Positions 22,315-33,166 of a stretch of DNA of 64,000 bases are shown in pieces. Under the pieces are notes generated by a model. That model saw only the letters and a program-made list of their open reading frames with translations, was not told the origin of the DNA and did not search any database. Each line of letters begins with the position of its first letter. The stretch's first letter is position 1. Origin of the DNA: Ricinus communis (taxonomy: Eukaryota; Streptophyta; Magnoliopsida; Malpighiales; Euphorbiaceae); NCBI RefSeq assembly GCF_019578655.1, contig NC_063261.1:8378446-8442445 (forward strand), in the 5' to 3' direction. Position numbers and translations under genes: made by a program.

Positions 22315-23759
22315 CAGTCTGATGTGCGTAAAATACACACATCTAAATGGGGTTTTTAAGATTGATTTTATGTACATTTAGATGTGAATTGGTCCCAACA
22401 CTCACCCTATGCGTCTGTTTGTGTGCATTAGGTCCAAAAGATGTCAAAGAATGATAAAGGGAAGAATTGGAGCATAATTGGACGTCAAAGCTACCGAAAC
22501 AAGCTAAGTTTGCACATGAGGAAGTTGAACACGGCCGTGTTCCCAACACGGGCAACAAAATGGGCTGTGTTGGATGCATTTGACAAAAGAAGCGTTAAAG
22601 ACCACGACCATAGAGAGTAACACGGCCATAAGCACGGGGCCGTGTTCCCAACACGCCTAACAATACAAGGCCGTGTTCCCAACACGGGCATCAACACGGC
22701 CATGTTCATGGTAGCTGGACAAATTAATTTAAAAAGAAAGAAAAGAGGAAGAGGGAGGCAGCTAAGGTTAGAACGTCAAAAACTCATCTTTTTCTCTCTC
22801 TAAGAGTTTTATGAGTTAGAACTAAGGAAAAAGGAGACTTGGACAAAGGTTTCACTTGGATTCTCTTCAAAGATCAAAGATTGGCAAGGATTTTCGATTG
22901 GTTTCAATCCGAGTAAGAGGAACAAGAATCGATCCAAGATTGGGCAAGAGGAATTGGAGCTATTTACTCTCATCCAAGGGTGTATTCGGGTTTCTCTACC
23001 TTTACTCATTTTTGTAATTGAATTCTTGTGGGTTGTGATGATGAACATGATTAGCTAAACTTGTTAACCCATTAGGGTTCTTTATCTACGGATTTTTGTA
23101 CTTAAAATTTTGAATTGAATGTATTGATTGTCAATATTGGTTTACAATGGAAGTATTTATTGATTTGTTCTTCATATCTTGTTGAATGATTTTTGAAATT
23201 TGAATGATCTTGAGAAAGACGTTTAGGTTTGGATTGTCCTTTACAACCTAGAATTGAATTCGCCTAGAGATAGGGTGTTCGTTCTACCGGATTAAGAATT
23301 AACAACTCTCAATAGTGTTAAATGGTACATAATGCTAATTTGGATAATTAGAGTTAGGAAGAGATTTCAACCTAATTAATCTAAGTTAAGAAGTTAGTGT
23401 CCTTGAGAAAGGCATTAATTGCGTAGAGATTTCCCCACGGAAATCGAATGCAATCAATCAATTCCACCCTTAGTTTCCATTCCCTAGAGACAAGAATTCC
23501 CAAGGGGTTATTCCTTTACTTGAATTAATCATTCCCTAGTAGACGTAGTTAGACAACAATTAGAGTAGCTATTAGTTAATTTAGGAATCATTCATCAACG
23601 CCATTTTTTTTAGATTAGATAATAGAGAAGATTGAGTAGGTTTAGGTTCACACGTTCTTTGGGGGAATACAACACTTGGTACTCGCTGTTAGCTATACTC
23701 GACCGATAGCTACACTGCCTTAGGTCATAATCTTGCTTGACTTAACGACCATCACAGTC
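22315..23759 (+). mobile_element. Solo LTR (family A/C-like) with CAGTC duplications
   Basis: The LTR spans 22320-23754 (1435 bp), from TGATGTGCGTAAAATACAC to CTTAACGACCATCA. It is flanked by CAGTC at 22315-22319 and 23755-23759. U3 is close to families A and C and holds an intact AACACGGCCGTGTT at 22528-22541. The last 30 bp differ from both. It interrupts the Athila ORF, and removing it with one CAGTC restores the alignment to element B (..QSKASNLP.. / ..QSKASSLP..). Confidence 0.95.
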
Positions 23760-24785
23760 CAAGGCGTCTAACTTGCCTGAGGGACTGCGGTACTTGCATG
23801 CATTGCTGACTAGGACCATCACTGGTAGGGGAGACAACGGTGGTATAGTGACCTAACCGGACCTGTTTATACTTTACAACATGCACCAGAGCCAGTCAGT
23901 CGACATGGGATACTTGTTGGCCAGACAGATCAGTGCTTTCTGCAACAACTCAAAGAAGGTATTTTTCTATTTTGGGACTTACATTACTCAGCTGGCTAGG
24001 AGCTTAGGGGTTTTGGAGGAGGCAGTACCACATTTGACAGAGCTGGGGGTGATGGAGACTTTGGGACTTCCCGAGTTGGTTAGTATGGGGATGGTAACTC
24101 GTAGGTAGGGTCCGCTAGGACCAGAATATAGACTGAGGAGTGCTCTTTTGGCAGCACGCAGAGAGGAGCGACCTGCCCCATGAACCCCGGTACACAGGAT
24201 GTTCCACATCCTTCTTTTGATATTCCAGAGTCTTCCTCCAGACCGTCTACTTTAGCTCCTTCTAGGTCTTCTTTAGCTGTTTTAGGAGCCTCCCCTATTG
24301 AGTTTAGAGAGCTGCAGCTTAGAGTGCAGAGGTTGGCGAGAGGCAGCTGACAACACTTCATTCAGTGGGAAGCTTTTCAGCGGGACCTTTTCTGTGTCGG
24401 TGAGTTTTAGAGGATGATGGCTCGGTTTGAAAGCAAGGGCTATGCTTCAGGCCCCGATTGGCGGGGAGGTAGGTTAGAGGCCTCTATGGCCTTTGATATT
24501 TTATGATATTTTTGCTGAGAATATGCCCCTGCCGGTCCGGGCAGGGTTCGATCTGAGCCATTTTGACATCCCTCTAGCCGGATGATCCAAATTGACCCTT
24601 CTTCTCCGATTGAGCATCCTTCACTAGAAGCGACTGGCGAGCCTCTCTTGGCGCTATTCCTGTGACCCACAGGCTCCTGCAGGTGACACTACTTGAGCCC
24701 TCGTGAGCGTACCACTCCTCCACCACGGACTAGCCAGGTATACTGATATCACGATGATGCACCTCTTTTCCCTCCGGAACCATAG
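23760..24785 (+). pseudogene. Element A downstream ORF, part 2
   Basis: Continues with NLPEGLRYLHALLTRTITGRG and MGYLLARQISAFCNNSKKVFF (near 23905-23967), a region conserved with element B. It then decays through many stops and ends with a proline-rich tail (near 24713-24785, TAG at 24783). The same tail is retained in C1 and C2, which marks their right deletion border. Confidence 0.7.
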
Positions 24786-26310
24786 TTAGGGCAGTATTAA
24801 TTCTTTTTACTTTTTCATTTCTTATATTGTTTTTTTTGTACACTGGGGACAGTGTGTCCTTCAAGTGTGGGATGGGTGATATTTATATACACTTGTTTTG
24901 TTGTATTTTGTTTATCTTTTAGCTTTATTTATCTTATGTGTTTTTTATTTTGTTTTTATTATTCTTGTATATAAAATTTGGATCCTCTTCTAGTGTATAC
25001 ATCGCATTTCATTTATCCCATCTCAGTTATTTGTTTATTCTTTGTGCAATTTTTTGTAAAATTTTAAAAATCTTTCACTTTGTTTCGATGCTCTTACTGT
25101 TGACTTGCTTTAGAAATCCTGTTTATGTCCATGTGATCGGGTAAAACCGATAGTGTTGAGTCTTGCGAAAGAATGTAAGTTAATTAGTTTGAGTTTTGCA
25201 CTAAGTTGCTTTGGTTTATTTAATTCTGTTTTGATGATTTTTGTTTGGAGCCTACTCAAAAAGCGCACTTGTAAGAAATTGAGCCTCAATTGTAAGCATA
25301 CACTTTCTATGCTTTTATTTATTTCTTATTGAGAGTGCTAATTACTGTTTTTACTTTTAGAACTTGCTCGGTAATGCTTATGAGGGCCACAAGGAAAGTT
25401 TAACACTTTGGTATGATAGAGGCACTTAGGTTTTTCATTCTAGCCAAATAGCCTTCATTCGTTTATTGATTCAGTAAATAACCCTTTCTTTCACCATTTT
25501 TATCATATTTCATTACCACTTAGTTTTATTCTACTTTGAGTTATGATTTTGCATATGAGTTGTTTTTATTGGAAATTTTTTTCTTGGGAATAGCGTTGGA
25601 AACTTGTAGTAGATTCCATCAATCCAAAAGAAATTCACTCTATTATGTGAATGTTTCTTCCCTTATATATATAAAAAAAAAGAAAAGAAAAGAAAAATAT
25701 ATAATAAGAAGAATAAGAGGGAAGGGTGATGAAAAGAAAGAAAGTAAGTGAGCTAATTGTTTAATTACTTTTGGGAGTTTACATTTTGACTTGATTCCTA
25801 TTTCCCACCTTGGACTACTATCCATTGTTTATCCCTTGTGATTATTATGACTTGTGTGCAAGTCATTTATCTCATTGCAGAACACCATAGGTTCAACTCT
25901 TACCAAATCTACCTACCCCTACCTAATCCCCATTACAACCCTTATAAAGACCTCTTGACATGGTTGTTGACTCTCCATAAGTGGTAGGAGTAGGATTTAA
26001 GAGCAAGCATATAGTAAGTAAGGCAGTATTTAATGCATTGAGCGATTAAACACTACCCTTTAAACACTTTGAGTGATTTAGAGTGAATCTTGTGAGGAGT
26101 TGGTTCTGAATAATTTTGTTGAGATAGTATTTTATGAATCATTAGCATCTTGGTTGTGATACTTGAATTGATTGCTTCGTTTCTTTTTGCTTGACTTATG
26201 CTTGTTAAGGATATGTGTAGGAGCTTTCTAGCTTGTTTATCAGTTTAAGTGTTGTTCCTCAGTGGTTTATTTTCCTTATTTTTCTTTTGATTGCTTGAGG
26301 ACAAGCAATG
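24786..26310 (+). other. 3' untranslated region of element A
   Basis: About 1.5 kb of AT-rich sequence without genes, conserved with C1 (10692-12100) and C2 (55691-57150). It contains an A/T-rich simple stretch at 25665-25715. Confidence 0.7.
24835..24872 (+). promoter_or_regulatory. GGACAGTGTGTCC palindrome with AAGTGTGGG motif
   Basis: A short inverted repeat (GGACAGTGTGTCC, 24846-24858) is followed by TTCAAGTGTGGGATGGG. The second half resembles the real polypurine tract (CTAAGTGTGGGGTG at 26313). It recurs in C1 (about 12030-12060) and C2 (about 57080-57110). It may be a second plus-strand priming site or an RNA signal. Related motifs are common in Athila elements (from memory). Confidence 0.55.
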
Positions 26311-26329
26311 AGCTAAGTGTGGGGTGATT
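26311..26329 (+). other. Polypurine tract of element A
   Basis: AGCTAAGTGTGGGGTGATT lies directly before the 3' LTR. Confidence 0.85.
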
Positions 26330-27674
26330 TGATGTGAGTAGAATACACACATCTAAATAGAGTTTTTAAGGCTGATTTTATGTATATTTGGATGTGAATT
26401 GGTCCCAACACTCACCCTATGCGTCTGTTTGTGTGCATTAGGTCCAAAAGAAGTCAAAGAGTGATAAAGGGAAGAATTGGAGCAGAATTGGACGTCAAAG
26501 TTGCCGAAACAAGTCAAGTTCGTGCATGAGGAAGCTAAACACGACCGTGTTAGTTTTAACACTGGCCGTGTTCCCAACACGTTCTGAAGAGCAAGCCGTG
26601 TTCCCAACACGAGCACCAAAATGGGCCATGTTCGCGGCAGCTGGACGAATTAATTATAACAAAGAAGAGAGGAAAGAAGAAAAAAATGGAGAGAACATCC
26701 CAAACTCTAATTTTTCTCTCTCTAAGGGTTTTCTGAGTTGGAACTAAGGAAAAAGGGAACTTGGACCAAGGTTTAAATCAGATTCCCTTCAAAGATTGAA
26801 GATTGGGCGAGGTTCGTTGATTGGTTTCAATTTGAGCAAGAGGAACAAGAATCGATTCAAGATTGGGCAAGAGGAATTAGAGCTGTTTACTCTCATCCAA
26901 GGGTGTATTCGGGTTTCTCTACCTTTACTCATTGTTGTAATTGAATTCTTGTGGGTTGTGAAAATGAACATGATTAGCTAAACTTGTTAACCCATTGGGG
27001 GTTCTTTATCTAAGGATTTTTGTACTTAACTTTTGAATTGAATGTATTGATTTTTTATATGGGTTTGCAATGGAAGTGCTTATTGATTTGTTCTTCATAT
27101 CTTGTTGAATGATTATTGGAATTTGAATGTTCTTGCGAAAGACGTTTAGGTTTGGATTGTCCTTTGCAATCTAGAATTGAATTCGCCTAGAGATAGGGTG
27201 TTCATTCTACCGGATTGAGAATTAACAACTCTCAATAGTGTTAAATGGTACATAATGCTAATTTGGATAATTAGAGTTAGGAAGAGATTTCAACCTAATT
27301 AATCTAAGTTAAGATGTTAGTGTCCTTGAGAAAGGCGTTAATTGCATAGAGATTTTCCCACGGAAATTGAATTCAATCAATCAATCCATCTTTAGTTTCC
27401 ATTCCCTAAACACAAGAATTCCCAAGGGGTTATTCCTTAACTTGAATTAATCCTTCCCTAGTAGACGTAGTTATATAACAATTAGAGTAGCTTTAGTTCA
27501 TTTCGTATTTAGCATTCAACGCCATTTTTAAGATTAGATAACAAAGAAAATTGAGTAGGTTTAGGTTCACACATTCTTTGGGGAATATGACACTTGGTAC
27601 TCGCCGTTAGCTATACTCCACCGACAGGTACATTGCCTTAGGTCGTAGTCTTGCTTTAGGATTTACCGCTATCA
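26330..27674 (+). repeat. 3' LTR of element A
   Basis: 1345 bp, starts TGATGTGAGTAGAATACAC, ends TTTACCGCTATCA. Same length as the 5' LTR, with scattered mostly transitional differences. Confidence 0.95.
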
Positions 27675-27679
27675 GCATG
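27675..27679. repeat. Target site duplication of element A, right
   Basis: GCATG, matching 7333-7337. Confidence 0.95.
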
Positions 27680-28290
27680 CTCCAACCTACCACCTTAAAG
27701 AACCCATCAAACCCAAACACACCTAGATACAAGCCCAACACTTACTATAAATTCCATTAAGCACTTGGCCACTATACCGATAACTACTTCCGACTAAAGC
27801 ATGAAATCCAAGACCTTATCGACACCGAAAAGCTCACTGACCTAGACCAGCCTAGCACTAGAAGGAACCCTTACCAAGCTACAACAATACACTATCCTTG
27901 AACCAAGTGTCCATGATTAACCCTGACTTTAGCGAAGAGGAAATCATGAACTCCTTCATAGACCTATCCCAAGCCGAACTACTAGTCGAGCCAAAAAGCC
28001 CATAAAGGACCTTCACTGAGCTGGGAACCCCACTATCTGTGGTGTTTCGACACCTAAAATGGAGCAGAAAGCTTAAGTCCTAATCACGAAAGATAGTCCT
28101 AAGCCTCACAATGGTCAGTATTGTGAGTATCACTAGGCTTTTAGGCATATGATGGACTAGTGTAGTCGTCTCAAGCACGAGATCTAGGACCTAATTGACT
28201 TTAGAGAATGGGGGGTTGAGCAATCAACTAGAAAATCTAAAAAGATTGGCTGGTGACAGGAGTTATATCATGAGAAATCAAAATGTACCA
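27680..28290 (+). pseudogene. Tat-lineage gag, C-terminal part
   Basis: Continues the gag broken at 7337. Two knuckle-like modules are visible: YYKFH.ALGHYTDNYFRLKHE (about 27745-27815) and YCEYH.AFRHMMD.CSRLKHE (about 28117-28185). They match the Y-C-x-H ... GH-x4-C pattern of Tat/Ogre gag, which often has two such modules (from memory). Many stops. No protease or RT follows before the antisense genes, so this element lacks pol here. Confidence 0.75.
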
Positions 28291-28591
28291 ATCTCGGCTT
28301 TACTAAACAAGATCTAAAAAAAGCATAATCGTTCTATTTTCTCATCCTCTTTGCATCTATATTTGCATCCTTAGATAGAGTAGCTAGTTCTCGAGTCCCC
28401 TTGAATCAGGCGAAGCCAAGAGAAGTGGAAATCTAAAGCTGAACCCAAGCCTTGAAATTATCATCGGTGGTTAGATCACCCTTGAAGTCGAGGTTTCGCT
28501 TTATGTCTCAATGGGGCCACAACCTCTTGTTCTTATCTAAGAAATCCTGTATGAGTGGGAAGCCTACGAATTCAAGTGGAAGTTCCAAGAT
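28291..28591. other. Unassigned sequence after Tat gag
   Basis: No gene visible on either strand. It lies where pol would be expected in a complete Tat element. Confidence 0.4.
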
Positions 28592-29220
28592 TCATTGGTT
28601 TTGCCTATACTGGCGGCAAAGTCTCAAAGGAGTGTAGAAAGTGGATGCTCGTAGTCCGAATAAGGGTACACAATCACCGTACACCATAGTGATGTGCTTG
28701 ATTCTCCACCAAGGGCAAGTCCAGCGAATAAGTATGTCCGACACGCCTTCCATGTAAGAAATCCAGCCGTCATTACCTCGTGGGGTAACGATAGAATGGG
28801 TCTGTACATGCTTTGGCTCGTACTTATCGATATCCTGCGAGACGATCAATATTTAAAGCTTCTCTTGTAGCCAAATATTCAAAAATTAAAAAATAAAAAG
28901 AAAACAAAGAAAGAAAAAATAACCTAAGTTAAAAACTTGAAAGGGTAGCTTAGGCAAAAATAAAGTCTACTAAGTCAAAAACTCGAGAGGGCGGTTTAGG
29001 CAAAAGTTAAGGCAAAAGAATGAAAAAGTAAAAGAAAATAGATTTGGTTGTATACTTGTGAGAGAATGAGGCTGCTATCAAACCGTTGATGGATTTTGTA
29101 CATGTTTAACCCAATGATGGTTTGAACCAAGATGACTAGAATTGGATCTTCTCCATGCTCCACCTTGTCAATAATGCCAGCAATTTTGATGTCTTCCTCT
29201 CCTTGTGGAGAAGTCAACAA
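28592..29220 (-). pseudogene. Antisense DUF7745-like protein fragment in Tat element
   Basis: Two minus-strand pieces. 29220-28996 reads GIIDKVEHGEDPILVILVQT.IGL.., and 28849-28592 reads WISYMEGVSDILIRWTCPWW and then VPLFGLRASTFYTPLRLCRQY. The order (a P.LA-T segment, a W-R-PW segment, then a P-L-G... YTPL..RQ end) resembles the uncharacterised domain I know as DUF7745, found near Tat/Ogre antisense genes. The name is from memory and not certain. A GTATAC donor-like site near 29057 and pyrimidine-rich sequence ahead of CGCAG near 28843 suggest an intron between the pieces. Confidence 0.5.
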
Positions 29221-30050
29221 AAATTAGGCATAAAGGCAAAAGTCCAACACCCAAATCTAAAAAGGTGTCCCCTTCTACTTTTTCTCACAATAAGAGATCA
29301 ATGAAGTAAGAGTAATGTACTCGACAACAGAATAGGAAAGTACCTTTATTGGGGCATGTTGAATAAATCCACTAGTATGCTAGAAAAAGGCTTATTGAGT
29401 TTTAGCAGGGCGATGGGATGTGTAAGATCCATGGGAACACCAAAAAATAGTAGAAAATTGTTCAATCATGAGGCACAACTCTTGTCCGTTGAATCTAAAT
29501 ACATGGTCCCTTAGGCACTAGAAGTTGATAGCATAGTGGAGGAACCATAATCAAGCTTGATATATTTCATGTCCTTGAAAGATGAAAGATGAAATTTCCC
29601 AAGTTTGATCCAATCATCACCAGTTAGGATTTTAAAGGCTTTTGGCTCTTTTTTGAGATATATTTTTTGGCTTTTGAAGTATGAAATCGTGTATGAAATA
29701 GGAAGAACTCATGGTTTATATAGGCCTTGAATCGGTGTTTGAGTCGGACTCTGCAACCATAGAGCCGATCGGCACTATGTACAGTGTATCGGCTATATAT
29801 AGAACTAAATGGGTTAAGCATACAGTTGATAAGCTGTATGGCCTTTCAATGCAATTTTTGGCAGTTTCTTGGGCACTCACTTGATTTCCGGTGAACACAA
29901 GCTCATACAAATGCAATAATAAGGATAAATGAGTAAAATAGAGATAATTCAAAAGCCAAAACCACATTTTATATCTTCAAAAGTTAAAAATATGTAAGAA
30001 GTTTCAAGTTTTACAAGAAATAAGAAGAAAAGTACAGGGATCAGAAGCTG
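29221..30050. other. Spacer between the two antisense genes
   Basis: AT-rich, no gene. It contains the Tat palindrome half-site AGAGCCGATCGGC at 29761-29773 and a partial copy near 29788. Confidence 0.5.
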
Positions 30051-32450
30051 GAGTTCTCTCCCAAGCCCCCCCATCTCATCATCTGAGTCAGTATCCATCC
30101 CTTAGGTCTATAACGCTGATAGTTGAAGGGTTAGTGTGTCGATTCGACTTTGCTGAGTGTCGAGTTGAACCTACCAGTTGTCCAGTTGCCCCTGCAATCC
30201 CTCATGGTCCCTCTGTTGAAAACCCAAAAGGAAATTAGTTAGCACATTGCATACATATTGCATAAGTCATTTTCTTACCCGCTAATCTTCGCCGAGGACG
30301 AAGAATTGCCTTCCTCTTAGCACCAACCAGCCGATGTACATGCTTGAACTAATTCCTCTTGTATTTGCATATATATGTCACTAACCTTTCAGGAAAACAA
30401 AGAGGTGAAAACACAAAATAGAAAAAGTAACTTACATAAGTGCAAGAACTCAGAGTGAACTCTAGAGGAAGGCATTGCTCCATAGCAAGCTAGTGCTCCA
30501 TTACACCATATAGGCTCCAGTATGAAACCATCAGATTAGGAGGGAATGAAACAATCCCTAAAACCACATCAAACATGGCCATAGGAGGTGCCTCAAAGGC
30601 TCATTAGTAGAAGAGCCTACGATATGGGAGGGCTTAGAGCATCAGGAGGATTGTCTCTTAGTTAGCTCACGAGCAGTAGGAGCCTAGTGGATGAGCTATA
30701 AATAAATCATTAAAAGAGCAGCACACAACAGCTGAGGGATTGGGATCAAATACTAAGTTTCTTCAGGCTCATTATACCTCATCAACATTCCGCTAACTCT
30801 TCCCTAGCATGATATGTTGTCCAAAACATGGAAATATGAGGAGAAAATGGGACTCGGCGCCTGTTGGGGCCCTGCTTCTAGCCGTAGATCCTCTCTCCCA
30901 AGTACTAAGCTCGACAAGTAGGTCCAGTCAATAGAATCCTCCTCTGTTCAATGTCTACTGCAGACAACATATAGGGCTCCTATTGGCTGTGCTCTCCCAG
31001 CCAATCGCTTTGGATCTACAAACCAGAAAAGGTAAGTAACAATAAATAGAACACAAATATTACTAATGAATTGTATTTACCCTATCTTAGGTCAAGCTGT
31101 TGATCCACATGTACACGTGAACCTGAGACCACCCTAGAGTAACAGCATGCTCGAGCCCCAGCGAGGAAAAGCCCATGAGGTGTAGATGGGCTGTGAGCCC
31201 ACTAAAAGGTTGATCTCTAGGGCCCAGACTTGTAGAGTAAAGAAGTTAGCATGCACAGTATCTATAAGAAGAAATTAAGGGAAAAGAAGTCAGTGCCCAA
31301 CTTATGTGGATTGTGTGCCAAAAATTGTAGATCCTTTTGTTGCCCCAGATAGTAACATCCATATGATGGTATAGATATGTGAGAGCCACAAATCTCAGTT
31401 ATAAGAAAAGACCTAATCCAAATCCTGCAGTGAGTAATAGGTTTCTGAGTCATTGAATAAGGTCGTATCGAAGAGGTACATTAAAAAGGCTCGGGCCATC
31501 TAGCTAAGGAATGAAGCCCCGGTAGTGGAGAGGGATTCACCGGTAAGCAATGCATCGTGAGTTCTTGAATGTCGGTAAGAACCCAAGCAAGTCAGTAATG
31601 AAGCATTCCCATACATCAAAATTCTGGTGACGGATTGCAATGTTGAATGGCACAGATGTGCTAAAGAAGTCGATACTGGTAATAGCAGAAAAAGAGAGAG
31701 GATAGAGAGTCAGCTCAACAACCGGAGTGTGGAAGGTATGAGTCGTGTCCATCCACCTCTCGAGTAGGGCGTAGATAGAAGTATGATCGACCAGCCCGGT
31801 GGGAGTGTAGCCATAAACCGAAGCAAGTTAATGCCTCCAATCCTAGCCTGAATTTAGCTAGGAAGCTTGTTGAACCACTCATGAGCACCATAGAAATTTC
31901 TGACAAATTGGATCAACAAAAAATCACCTTGGAAGGTCAAAACACAGGTATTTAAACATTATGTGCATACAAAATGACTCCCAAGAGGTAAGTATATGTC
32001 TACCCAATATTATTTTTTGCAAAAAGTCTCGAAAAACCTTCATTCCGCCTATGCATGACCGCTTTTCACATTATAGAGCCAATCGGCTCTACATGAAACA
32101 ATCGACATCGCAAGCCGATCGTCTCAGTCTCTTGCATAGCCGATGGCTACACTCACGGTGATAGGCTCTCTGGTTCAGAACCTAAAGTTTTGTTATCTTT
32201 TTGCAATTTTTCACGCATTTCAAGCAAATAACGTGAATACAAAGTCTCTAAGTTCCAGAAAATAAAGTTTAAGCCAAGAAATTACCTCTTCGACAGCTAG
32301 AAAAGTGCGATGGACGTTCAATTTTGTTAAAAATGGAATCTTCTCTCTCTTCAGAAGCCTAATATCATTTTAGCAAGAAATTGGGGGTACAAAACTCCTA
32401 GTTTGGTGCAATCAAGTGCGTCTAGCAAATCTAGAATATGAGCTTGCCAT
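30051..32450 (-). pseudogene. Antisense plant-mobile-domain gene, copy 1, multi-exon
   Basis: A minus-strand gene inside the Tat element. Exon 1 runs 32450-32286 (ATG at 32450). Intron 1 is 32285-31928 (GTAATT...CAAG). Exon 2 is 31927-31081 and carries the plant mobile domain (PF10536-like): HEWF, then THTFHTPVVELTL and FSAITSIDF (near 31750-31665), FKNSRCIAYR and a WG...FWH.IHISW block (near 31340-31290). Intron 2 is 31080-31016 (GTAAAT...GTAG). Further donor GTAAGT lies at 30435, and an intron at 30278-30213 (GTAAGA...ACAG). A short coiled-coil-like and acidic end (QLD..QSRID.L.LQL, DSDDE) closes it near 30070. Stops and shifts show decay. Such antisense ORFs are known in Tat elements. Function is unproven. 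Confidence 0.7.
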
Positions 32451-32570
32451 TTTGAGACTGATTTCATAGAATTTGGTTAAGAATTAAGTGAGAAATCAAA
32501 GACATAACAAAAAGAGATTTTGAGAGAAAGCTAAGGAATATGGATAAAGTGGAAGAAATATGGACATAAG

Positions 32571-32581
32571 CCTATATATAT
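32571..32581 (-). promoter_or_regulatory. Antisense TATA box of copy 1
   Basis: ATATATATAGG on the minus strand, about 120 bp upstream of ATG 32450. The same box is at the same distance in copy 2. Confidence 0.5.
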
Positions 32582-33146
32582 GTCCTAAGGAAGGGGCAAG
32601 AATGTCATTTAGGTGTCTAACCTGTCAAAATTGAGTTTTAGTTTAAAAGGTTGGTACATTCCGCAGAGGACATGCAGAAGCCTAACTGGCACCCTAAGGG
32701 GTAATTTTTAGGAAAATTATAAGTTTGGTCCCTAACCTGTCAAAATTAAGTTTGAGTCCTTGGATGGGCTAAAAACTAGTATAGCTTCTAGAAAGCACCA
32801 AAGCAAATTAAACTGTGCACCAAGGCAGGAAATTTTAACCCAAGTACCTAAAAGTAGAAAATTATCAAATATACATGAAGCGGAAAATTATTTTCTAAAA
32901 TGGAAAATAGCCAGAGGGAAATCTCTACAGTCACCAATTCAACAGGCATAGCTCCCAATTCAACAGATGTAGGTCCTCAAATAGCAGGCGAAGTCCTCAA
33001 CCCAAGCGGGCATGGCCCTACATCGAATCAACGATCGAAGTTTGAGCTAATCAGGCATGGCTTCCACAGCTCACATATCCTTTTGCTATATCCTTGATGT
33101 CTATGATTTGTCTCAATTTATTTAATGTATTTGCATGCTCATAAAT
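32582..33146. other. Tat 3' non-coding region, copy 1
   Basis: Between the antisense promoter and the polypurine tract. Aligns with 36888-37499. No gene. Confidence 0.55.
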
Positions 33147-33166
33147 TTTGACAAATCGGGGGCATC
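33147..33166 (+). other. Tat polypurine tract, copy 1
   Basis: TTTGACAAATCGGGGGCATC ends at the LTR border. The counterpart before LTR3 is TTGACAAACCGGGAGTAGC. Confidence 0.65.

Larger units (their letters stand above)
7338..27674 (+). mobile_element. Complete Athila-lineage retrotransposon 'A', carrying two nested insertions
   Basis: Two LTRs of 1345 bp each (7338-8682 and 26330-27674), a tRNA-Asp primer site, gag, protease, RT, RNase H, integrase, a downstream Athila ORF, a polypurine tract and matching GCATG duplications define one insertion event. It contains C1 (8896-15252) and a solo LTR (22320-23754). Without these it is about 12.5 kb. By eye the two LTRs differ at roughly one base in ten in U3, mostly by transitions, so the insertion is not recent. 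All genes carry stops or shifts. Confidence 0.93.
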
